From NCBI GenBank assembly GCA_001897035.1, contig MKRS01000719.1, forward strand, positions 1 to 5,264: a DNA stretch of 5,264 nt. The letters are read 5' to 3'. Position numbers and translations under genes: made by a program. The notes beneath the pieces are model-generated. The model did not search any database. It was given only the letters and a program-made list of their open reading frames with translations, and was not told the origin of the DNA. This document shows, in pieces, positions 1-5,264 of the stretch; the first letter of the stretch is position 1, and each line of letters starts with the position of its first letter. The stretch is from Bacteroidales bacterium 45-6 (GTDB taxonomy: Bacteria > Bacteroidota > Bacteroidia > Bacteroidales > Dysgonomonadaceae).

Positions 1-585
1 ACTCTCCGGCTCACGGCTACGTTCGCGTCCGCGAGTGAAGGGGACGATGCAATAGGTGCAGAATTTATCGCAGCCCCGCATGATGGAAATGAATCCAGAG
101 ATGGTGTTTCCCCCTATTTTCAAAGGAATCACATCCTTGTAAGTTTCAGTTTTGGAGAGTTGCACGTTCACCGCTTTTTCTCCTTGTTCGGCAGATGCGA
201 TCAGGCTTCGCAAATCGAGATAGGCATCAGCGCCTACCACCACATCTACGTGGTGTTTTTCCACTAATTCTTCCTTCACCCGTTCAGCCATACACCCCAA
301 CACGCCGATAATGAGACCCTTTTGCTTTTTCTTTTTGATGGCATTGAAATACTCCAGGCGTTGCACCACCCGTTGTTCGGCATTGTCGCGCACCGAGCAA
401 GTGTTCACGAAGACGGCATTGGCATCTTCCAGCTTGTCGGTGACCGTAAAGCCACTCATTCCCATGATAGAGGCCACCACCTCACTGTCGGCTACGTTCA
501 TCTGGCAGCCGTAAGTTTCGATAAATAGTTTCTTTTCTCCTGTTTCAGTCGTGGATTTAGAGTCCAGTCCTTGTTCTACGTTCAT
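1..585 (-). CDS. miaB: tRNA-2-methylthio-N6-dimethylallyladenosine synthase MiaB, N-terminal part (3' end outside window)
   Basis: MiaB is a cytosolic radical-SAM enzyme that adds a methylthio group to C2 of i6A37 in tRNAs reading UNN codons, giving ms2i6A37. The visible 195 residues show the N-terminal UPF0004 domain with three cluster-binding cysteines: C27 in ETYGCQMN, C63 in NTCSVRDNAEQR and C98 in LGCMAER. The start of the radical-SAM domain follows, with C172, C176 and C179 in RGCDKFCTYCIVPFTRGRE. CIVPFTRG together with SVRDNAEQR favours MiaB over the sister enzymes RimO and MtaB. The chosen ATG (585-583) is preceded in frame by a TAA at 609-607 with no other ATG between, so the start is secure. 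The upstream leader is AT-rich with no Shine-Dalgarno sequence, as is common in Bacteroidota. The remaining radical-SAM barrel and the C-terminal TRAM domain lie beyond the left edge. The gene is divergent from the CoA-transferase gene, and nothing looks damaged. Confidence 0.95.
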   Translation of the reverse strand, partial: MNVEQGLDSKSTTETGEKKLFIETYGCQMNVADSEVVASIMGMSGFTVTDKLEDANAVFVNTCSVRDNAEQRVVQRLEYFNAIKKKKQKGLIIGVLGCMAERVKEELVEKHHVDVVVGADAYLDLRSLIASAEQGEKAVNVQLSKTETYKDVIPLKIGGNTISGFISIMRGCDKFCTYCIVPFTRGRERSREPES

Positions 586-617
586 AAAATTATAAATTAA
601 AAGTGATTAGCTGTCGT

Positions 618-671
618 TTCGGGCTTGTAGCTGCCGATTTGCAGCCGCCGTTTAAAAGCCGTCAGCCCGAA
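618..671 (-). repeat. Inverted repeat with internal hairpin in the miaB 5' leader
   Basis: The arms TTCGGGCT (618-625) and AGCCCGAA (664-671) are perfect 8-base complements separated by 38 bases. Inside them a second hairpin, GCTGC (630-634) with GCAGC (641-645), closes a six-base loop. On the minus strand the element would lie 33-86 bases upstream of the miaB start codon, so it would be in the leader if transcription starts above about 675. There is no T-run directly after it on either strand, which argues against an intrinsic terminator. I do not recognise it as a known riboswitch or leader class. Confidence 0.4.
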
Positions 672-700
672 GCTGATTATGTATATTTTCTTTGATAAAA

Positions 701-734
701 GTTGACCATGCAAGACATTTATTTTGTAATTTTG
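701..734 (+). promoter_or_regulatory. Candidate Bacteroidota-type promoter for the CoA-transferase gene
   Basis: TAATTTTG at 727-734 matches the TAnnTTTG -7 consensus of the Bacteroides primary sigma factor exactly. The -33 element would be GTTG at 701-704, one mismatch from TTTG, with a 22-base spacer that is slightly longer than the usual 19-21. Transcription would begin near 740 and give an untranslated leader of about 245 bases. The assignment is by motif only. Confidence 0.35.
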
Positions 735-846
735 CAGGGTCGGCAAAAATAGTTAATTTATAGCTACTGAAAGCATTGTATCGGGCTAATATTTGCATAC
801 TGAATGATTATTAACAATTACAGGTATCTCGTGTTTGAGAACTACA

Positions 847-936
847 ATGAGCCATATAGTAAACATCCAGGAAGAGGAGTGGTTCATTGGTTTAACATAT
901 CTACTTAATCATTTTGGCCCAAACGGCTTTGCATAG
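847..936 (+). CDS. Possible small ORF (29 aa) in the CoA-transferase leader
   Basis: An ATG at 847 opens a 29-codon frame ending in TAG at 934-936, 51 bases before the CoA-transferase start. The peptide begins MSHIVNIQEEEW and ends NHFGPNGFA: an acidic patch followed by a mostly hydrophobic and aromatic half. The frame stays open upstream to a TGA at 805-807. I see no convincing ribosome-binding site, but the confirmed genes around it (miaB and the CoA-transferase gene) also lack one. There is no run of a single amino acid that would suggest an attenuation leader. It matches no family I know and may be a chance reading frame. Confidence 0.15.
   Translation: MSHIVNIQEEEWFIGLTYLLNHFGPNGFA
886..916 (+). 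promoter_or_regulatory. Second, weaker candidate promoter for the CoA-transferase gene
   Basis: ATTG (886-889) and TCATTTTG (909-916) each differ by one base from the Bacteroides TTTG and TAnnTTTG boxes and are separated by a 19-base spacer, which is the right length. Initiation would fall near 922, giving a leader of about 65 bases, and would lie inside the 29-codon ORF, so at most one of the two readings would apply to a given transcript. Confidence 0.22.
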
Positions 937-987
937 AAAATGAAAATCACCATAAATAATTCAATCATAACTAGATTATAAACTAAA

Positions 988-2478
988 ATGGCGTTAAAAT
1001 TTGTAAGTGCGGATGAGGCGGCAAGCCTTATCAAGAATGGAGACAATGTAGGATTCAGCGGATTCACTCATGCAGGTTGCCCGAAGGTAATTCCGACGGC
1101 GGTGGCCAAAATAGCAAAGGCTGAACATGAAAAAGGAAATCCTTTCAAGATCAATGTATTAACAGGAGCATCCACAGGCGACAAGCTCGACGGCGAGTTG
1201 ACCCGTGCCAATGCAATCAATTTCAGGGCACCCTACCAGACAAACAACGACTTGCGAAAAGCAATCAACCAGGGAGAAGTGAACTATGTTGACTTGCACT
1301 TGTCCACTCTAGCTCAAAGCATCCGTTACGGCTTGCTGGGAGACATCAACGTGGCGGTGATCGAAGCGTGCGACGTGACCGAAGACGGCGAGATCATTCC
1401 TACTTGCGGCGTGGGAATCTCGGCTACTGTGGCCCGTGTTGCCAAAATAGTGATCGTGGAGCTCAACAAATGGAATCCGAAAGAAATGAGGGGCTTGCAC
1501 GACATTATCGAACCACTTGACCCACCTCACCGTTCGGCTTTAGGCGTGTTTGGAGTAAGAGACCGCGTGGGAACACCTTACATCAAGGTGGACCCCTCTA
1601 AAATATACGTAGTGGAAACCAACGTCCCCAACGAAGGAGGATCCTTTGCTCCAGTGGACGAGGTAACTTCCCAGATTGGCAAAAACGTGGCCAACTTCTT
1701 CATCAAGGAGATGAGAGAAGGCCGTATGCCAAAATCATTCCTCCCCATCCAATCGGGAGTGGGCAACATCGCGAATGCCGTGTTGGCCGCGATGGGAGAC
1801 AGCAAAGAAATTCCAGATTTTGAAGTATATACGGAAGTGATTCAGGATGCCGTGATCGGCTTGCTCGAATCCGGTCGTGTCACTTATGCGAGCGGTTGCT
1901 CGTTGACCGTGAGCAACGAATGTATCGAGAAGGTATATAAGAACCTGGATTTCTTCAAAGAAAGAGTGGTTCTCCGCCCGTCAGAATATTCCAACAACCC
2001 CGAGATTGTTCGCCGTTTGGGTGTGATTGCCATCAATACAGCCATCGAAGCCGACATTTTCGGAAACATCAACTCCACCCACATCATGGGCACCAAGATG
2101 ATGAACGGCATAGGTGGTTCAGGTGACTTCACCCGTGGTTCTTACGTGTCCATCTTCGTGACTCCTTCTGTGGCAAAAGACGGCAAGATCAGTTCATTTG
2201 TTCCTTTGGTATCGCATGCCGACCACAGCGAACACTCAGTGAAGGTGATTATCTCGGAATACGGCGTTGCCGATTTGCGTAGAAAATGTCCTTCCGAACG
2301 TGCCAAGTGCATCATCGACAATTGTGTGCACCCGGACTACCGCGAAAAATTGTATGAATACCTCAACAATGCGCCTCAAGGAAATACTCCATTCGACATG
2401 TACAACGCTTTCGCTTTCCACAAAGCATTCGTTGAAACAGGCGACATGCACAATGTGAAATGGGTGGAAAAAGCTTAA
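988..2478 (+). CDS. Acetyl-CoA hydrolase/transferase-family CoA-transferase (succinyl-CoA:acetate or propionate type)
   Basis: This 496-residue protein has the length and motifs of the class I CoA-transferases of the acetyl-CoA hydrolase/transferase family (relatives include clostridial Cat1 and Acetobacter AarC). Such enzymes move CoA between acyl groups through a glutamyl-CoA thioester. In Bacteroidales the likely reaction is transfer from succinyl-CoA to propionate or acetate, or the reverse, in cytosolic succinate/propionate fermentation. Visible landmarks are the N-terminal GFSGFTHAGCPK (22-33), the GVGNIANAV loop (257-265), E283 in YTEVIQD as the probable catalytic glutamate, the GIGGSGDF loop (374-381) and SEYGVADLR (423-431). 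The ATG follows an in-frame TAA at 979-981, which fixes the start. The leader is A-rich without a Shine-Dalgarno sequence. The gene appears monocistronic and ends at a strong terminator. Motifs do not distinguish acetate, propionate or butyrate as acceptor. Confidence 0.9.
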   Translation: MALKFVSADEAASLIKNGDNVGFSGFTHAGCPKVIPTAVAKIAKAEHEKGNPFKINVLTGASTGDKLDGELTRANAINFRAPYQTNNDLRKAINQGEVNYVDLHLSTLAQSIRYGLLGDINVAVIEACDVTEDGEIIPTCGVGISATVARVAKIVIVELNKWNPKEMRGLHDIIEPLDPPHRSALGVFGVRDRVGTPYIKVDPSKIYVVETNVPNEGGSFAPVDEVTSQIGKNVANFFIKEMREGRMPKSFLPIQSGVGNIANAVLAAMGDSKEIPDFEVYTEVIQDAVIGLLESGRVTYASGCSLTVSNECIEKVYKNLDFFKERVVLRPSEYSNNPEIVRRLGVIAINTAIEADIFGNINSTHIMGTKMMNGIGGSGDFTRGSYVSIFVTPSVAKDGKISSFVPLVSHADHSEHSVKVIISEYGVADLRRKCPSERAKCIIDNCVHPDYREKLYEYLNNAPQGNTPFDMYNAFAFHKAFVETGDMHNVKWVEKA

Positions 2479-2503
2479 TAGTATTTTTTCCCCTGAAATA
2501 ACG

Positions 2504-2539
2504 AAAACGGTTGCAAGCAAGGCTTTGCAACCGTTTTTT
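2504..2539 (+). terminator. Intrinsic terminator after the CoA-transferase gene
   Basis: A perfect 13-base-pair stem, AAAACGGTTGCAA (2504-2516) with TTGCAACCGTTTT (2525-2537), closes an 8-base loop. The T-run reaches 2539. It begins 25 bases after the stop codon. Read from the other strand the stem is followed only by TTTT, already within the stem, and then CG, so it would terminate the convergent operon less well. Confidence 0.9.
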
Positions 2540-2743
2540 ATGCAGCAGGCTCCGTGATACAGCAAAATCGGACTATGTCTTCTAAAAAATCAGAAGCTTA
2601 GCATCCAAAACAAAGCAGGAAAAATCCTCATTCTCTCCTGTCTCACTTGTAGTTTATTGCAGTACCTTAAGCAAGGGTCGGAATAGGTCCTCGCATTTTT
2701 AAAGCGAATTTACAAATCTGCTTTTACGACAACCATTTGCTCC

Positions 2744-3754
2744 TTATCTCTCAAACATGAAATAGATCTCTTTATGCAAAGCACATTTCGGGTTGAAGTC
2801 CTTGCGGCACAAGGGGCACACATAATCCCGGGAATATGCTTGATAGCTGATTTCCCGAAAACAATTACCGCACAACACAATCTTCTGGCTGGAATCGTTC
2901 AGATGGACAGGCCAAGGACTTAGCAGGTGATTCTCGCAGAGGTTGTGGCATTGGTAGCAAGCATAATATTTCTTGCAGACAAAACATTTATTCGCCACGA
3001 TGTCCTTCTCGGAAGCGTAATGGACACAACGCCCCAATGAGTCTGTCAACAAACCGTAAATGGTGTTGGACGAACCTCGGCGGGTAGCACTGTAGTGGAT
3101 TTCCCCAAGCATATCAATCACCTTGGAGCGCGACATGGCTCCCGGATTGATACCCCATTCTCCTTCTGGGATACCAAGACCCTTCTCGCTGAAATAACGA
3201 ATCCAGTTGTCATCTGTTTGATCCGAATCCTTCTGCCTGAAAGTCATTTTGTTGAGTTCAAACACGGGTTTGCCTTGGTTAGCATTCATGAAAATATCAT
3301 AGATCAGCTCCGAACAATAATATTTGTCGTTGTTGAGGACAAATCCATAGTCATAAGATTTACCTACAAGTTTGAGGGCTTCTTGAAGGGCGGCAGGAAT
3401 GCAGTGCTGATAAGCCGGTTTGACACGTCCCGCCACAGAGACCGGGTAGCATCCGCCGCTCCCCTTCTTGAACAAATATTCCTTCAAAGAAACCACCCGC
3501 ACTTCTGGAATCGTCGCTTCTATGACAAAGATACTGTCTTTTCCATCGGGGATGTAAACAACGCCCACGTGGGTGAACTGGTAGCTACCAGCACTTTGGG
3601 TCACATTTTTGATGGCATTCCCCACTGATTCTCCAGAGCAAGCCTGCTGGAAAATAAGATCCCCATTGTGGAGTTCAAACCCTTGCGGGCTTGCGAAGTA
3701 AGGGATCAAGAGGAAGAACAAGGCGAGAAATTTCAGCCGCTTAGTTGAATACAT
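2744..3754 (-). CDS. Exported YiiX-like (Peptidase C92 / permuted NlpC-P60) cysteine hydrolase fused to a CHY zinc finger
   Basis: This 336-residue protein has three parts. Residues 1-24 are a signal peptide: MYSTKRLK, then a hydrophobic core LALFFLLIPYFA; the cleavage site is unclear and there is no lipobox. Residues 27-221 match the YiiX/YaeF-like permuted papain fold, with HNGDLIFQ (29-36), H62 in FTHVGVVY, E79 in VIEA and the nucleophile C147 in KYYCSELIYDIF, then GINPGAMSRS (201-210). E. coli YiiX has the same order of motifs and ends at this point. Residues 233-332 form a complete CHY zinc finger with ligands C243/H245, C257/C260, C266/C269/H270, H276, C295/C298, C313/C316 and C324/H327. 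No active-site or zinc position looks lost. The peptidase part probably cleaves an amide or ester bond in the cell envelope; its substrate is unknown. The gene starts inside the receptor gene and is probably translationally coupled to it. Confidence 0.85.
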   Translation of the reverse strand: MYSTKRLKFLALFFLLIPYFASPQGFELHNGDLIFQQACSGESVGNAIKNVTQSAGSYQFTHVGVVYIPDGKDSIFVIEATIPEVRVVSLKEYLFKKGSGGCYPVSVAGRVKPAYQHCIPAALQEALKLVGKSYDYGFVLNNDKYYCSELIYDIFMNANQGKPVFELNKMTFRQKDSDQTDDNWIRYFSEKGLGIPEGEWGINPGAMSRSKVIDMLGEIHYSATRRGSSNTIYGLLTDSLGRCVHYASEKDIVANKCFVCKKYYACYQCHNLCENHLLSPWPVHLNDSSQKIVLCGNCFREISYQAYSRDYVCPLCRKDFNPKCALHKEIYFMFER

Positions 3755-5264
3755 AGCTGATTCCTCCCGTTAACCAAAATCCGGGCTGCTCGATATTGCC
3801 CAAGTCCACGTATTTGGTATTATACAAATTGCTCAATGACAGATTAAGCTTCAAGTTTTCTACCTTGTAGTCCAGCTTCAAGTCCAAGGTGGAGAAACCC
3901 GGATAGCCCACTTGCTTTCCCGTACTGACGTAGTTATCATAGTCAGTGTACGTCCCCATCCGTTTTTGCAGGCGGAGATACCAAGATGCGGAAAGCTCCT
4001 TGTAGATCCGGTGCGTGAACTGGGCCGTGAACTTGTCGCGGAGGTAGTTGAGCTTGTTTTGCGATTCCGAGATATACTCTTGGGTATCATAACCTTGCCA
4101 CATGCGGGTGTAACCCAATGCCAACAAAGCATTTTCTCCTAATGCGGAAGTCAGGGATGACAAACGGATACGAAGATTGCTTTCCACGCCTTGGGTATTC
4201 ACTTTGGTGATGTTGGTGGCAGTGGGTTTGGAACTGGAGGTTTCTTTGATCCAGTCGATGATGTTTCTTCCCCACAAAAGAAATCCGGTCACATCCAATT
4301 CGACAGACGAATGTCTGTATCTGAATGACAGCTCAGTTGAGCCGGATTTTTCCGGCAACAAGTTTTCGTTGGCCACATGGGTTGCAGTGTTGTAATACAG
4401 TTCGGTGTAAGTAGGCATCCGCACCGATTTACTCCATGAGGATGCTATCTTGAACGAGCTGGATGGATTGTAAGCTACGCTGGCCGAAGGGTAAAAGCCC
4501 GACGTCCCGCCCGCAAAGGAATTGTGATTGAACAAGCCGCCCGCTTCTACGGAAACCTTGTCAATAGTCAACGAGTGCTCCAACGTGAAGCTGGTGTTGA
4601 CTCGGTCGATGTAGGAGATGTATCTGCCATGAGGCTTTTCCATCAGCTTGCCAAGCTTGCTACTCAGCATGTCCTCTTTCCGGACTTCAGCTCCCAAATT
4701 AGTAACTCCCAGTTTGGATTTGTATTGGAAAATAAGATTTGCCCCATAAGTATCCCCGCGGTGGTAGTTTCGCCCATACACCGAATCCTTAATCAAGTCA
4801 AATTGGTCTGTATGGCGTGTCCAATAAACAATCGGTATAAACTTCAGCTTCGAGCCGAACTCCCCCTTCGCTGTCGCGGAATAGGCACTTGTGTATTCAT
4901 ATTGGTTGGGAAACGCCGCCGTATAAAAGGAATTGGCACCATAGTTCTTGTCGTTGTATCCCAGTTGAATATCTAACTTGTTGCTGTTCCTGAAGTGGAA
5001 ACGGGTTTGCCAGAGCAGGTTGTAGATGTTGTAATCTGTGTTCTTCTTGTATCCGTCCGACTCACTTTGACTCACCGAAAGACTGTGGCTGGCTATTCCT
5101 GTCTTTAGGGCACCCCTCGCCTCGATGTATTTCAAGTTGTGCATTCCCGATCCCACATTCACATAGCCTTTTTCGGTAACTTCTTTCTTGGTGATGATAT
5201 TCACCCCTCCGGAAAAAGCACTTGCCCCATAAACCAAGGCGGAAGGGCCATGCACGATCTCTAT
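3741..5264 (-). CDS. TonB-dependent outer-membrane receptor, C-terminal 507 residues (5' end outside window)
   Basis: TonB-dependent receptors import bulky or scarce nutrients (metal chelates, haem, cobalamin, glycans) across the outer membrane, powered by TonB-ExbBD. The fragment opens with the end of the plug, IEIVHGPSALVYGASAFSGG then VNIITKK, matching the family pattern (IE.v.GP.s..YG..a..GvinIITK). The rest is barrel: alternating beta strands, no cysteine, a GANSFYTAAFPNQYE segment (about 110-124), an FRAP/NPDL-like pair RMPTYTELYY (282-291) and NENLLPE (299-305), and the final strands LNLSLSNLYNTKYVDLGNI and GGISYVFN ending near an aromatic residue. The barrel is of the compact size seen in metal-chelate, haem or cobalamin receptors rather than in the ~1000-residue SusC type. 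The substrate is not readable. Signal peptide, TonB box and most of the plug lie off the right edge; the GTG at 5255 is an internal valine. The stop overlaps the next gene by 14 bases. Confidence 0.93.
   Translation of the reverse strand: MEIVHGPSALVYGASAFSGGVNIITKKEVTEKGYVNVGSGMHNLKYIEARGALKTGIASHSLSVSQSESDGYKKNTDYNIYNLLWQTRFHFRNSNKLDIQLGYNDKNYGANSFYTAAFPNQYEYTSAYSATAKGEFGSKLKFIPIVYWTRHTDQFDLIKDSVYGRNYHRGDTYGANLIFQYKSKLGVTNLGAEVRKEDMLSSKLGKLMEKPHGRYISYIDRVNTSFTLEHSLTIDKVSVEAGGLFNHNSFAGGTSGFYPSASVAYNPSSSFKIASSWSKSVRMPTYTELYYNTATHVANENLLPEKSGSTELSFRYRHSSVELDVTGFLLWGRNIIDWIKETSSSKPTATNITKVNTQGVESNLRIRLSSLTSALGENALLALGYTRMWQGYDTQEYISESQNKLNYLRDKFTAQFTHRIYKELSASWYLRLQKRMGTYTDYDNYVSTGKQVGYPGFSTLDLKLDYKVENLKLNLSLSNLYNTKYVDLGNIEQPGFWLTGGISYVFN
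3762..3768 (-). promoter_or_regulatory. Shine-Dalgarno site GGGAGGA for the hydrolase-CHY gene
   Basis: On the minus strand GGGAGGA ends seven bases before the ATG at 3754-3752 and is complementary to the conserved 16S rRNA 3' end. It lies within the last codons of the receptor gene, where part of it encodes a Gly-Gly pair, so selection on the protein could explain it. Its good spacing supports the chosen start. It stands out because miaB and the CoA-transferase gene in this window have no such site. Confidence 0.6.

Larger units (their letters stand above)
586..987. other. Divergent intergenic region between miaB and the CoA-transferase gene
   Basis: This 402-base stretch lies between two divergent starts. 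It is AT-rich apart from a GC-rich patch at about 613-675. It holds the foldable miaB leader segment (618-671), a candidate plus-strand promoter at 701-734, a second weaker one at 886-916, a 29-codon ORF at 847-936, and a short imperfect inverted repeat (TAGTTA/TAGCTA, 750-755 and 761-766). A minus-strand match to TAnnTTTG (TATTTTTG, 751-744) could drive miaB, but I find no good upstream TTTG partner for it. I see no tRNA or other recognisable RNA gene. Confidence 0.6.

Noticed and set aside
311..528. Two plus-strand open frames of 67-68 codons over the miaB region.
   Set aside because: They are antisense to miaB codons carrying the conserved cysteines, and have no recognisable features of their own.
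2579..2596. Short hairpin CTTCT/AGAAG in the convergent spacer, considered as the terminator of the minus-strand operon.
   Set aside because: It has only five base pairs and no T-run after it on the minus strand.
2701..2724. Imperfect hairpin AAAGC/GCTTT just beyond the end of the hydrolase-CHY gene.
   Set aside because: The stem is short and interrupted, and read on the minus strand it is followed by A residues rather than T, so it is not a convincing terminator.
2759..3058. The CHY finger as a separate gene with its own start.
   Set aside because: There is no stop between the domains, no Shine-Dalgarno site near the junction, and no ATG at the expected point (the codon before IYG is ACC). 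The nearest upstream ATG, at 3712-3110 equivalents within the frame (M215), lies inside the hydrolase domain's last motif.
3095..3628. A 177-codon plus-strand open frame opposite the hydrolase gene.
   Set aside because: It is antisense to a frame with clear YiiX motifs, and its translation resembles no family, so it is a shadow of the real gene.
5253..5255. GTG as the start codon of the TonB receptor gene.
   Set aside because: The frame stays open to the window edge, and the residues before it (IEI) complete the conserved plug-end motif IEIVHGPSALVYG. The GTG is an internal valine codon and the gene continues outside the window.

Overview
The window reads as an ordinary chromosomal segment from a Bacteroidales bacterium (Bacteroides/Parabacteroides-like). 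This is inferred from protein style (a MiaB with the NVADSE signature region, a class of succinyl-CoA-dependent CoA-transferase used in succinate/propionate fermentation, and a TonB-dependent receptor with Bacteroidetes-type barrel motifs). AT-rich translation leaders without Shine-Dalgarno sequences ahead of two genes, and a TAnnTTTG-type promoter box, point the same way. No species call is possible from sequence alone.

Layout: (1) 1-585, minus strand: the N-terminal 195 codons of miaB, the tRNA ms2i6A37 methylthiotransferase, running off the left edge. (2) 586-987: a 402-base divergent intergenic region. It holds a foldable segment in the miaB leader, candidate promoters and a 29-codon small ORF. 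(3) 988-2478, plus strand: a complete 496-aa acetyl-CoA hydrolase/transferase-family CoA-transferase, closed by a strong intrinsic terminator at 2504-2539. (4) 2540-2743: a convergent spacer in which I see no gene. (5) 2744-3754 and 3741-5264, minus strand: a two-gene operon, transcribed right to left. Its upstream member is a TonB-dependent outer-membrane receptor (5' end outside the window). The downstream member starts inside the last codons of the receptor gene, with a 14-base overlap and a GGGAGGA ribosome-binding site.

The most unusual object is the downstream operon gene. Its first two thirds are a YiiX/YaeF-like (Peptidase C92, permuted NlpC/P60) cysteine hydrolase behind a signal peptide. 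Its last third is a complete CHY-type zinc finger, normally a free-standing small cytosolic protein in bacteria. The result is a predicted exported hydrolase carrying a cysteine-rich zinc module, tightly coupled to a TonB receptor. The other two genes are housekeeping (tRNA modification and central fermentation) and have no evident functional link to the operon.
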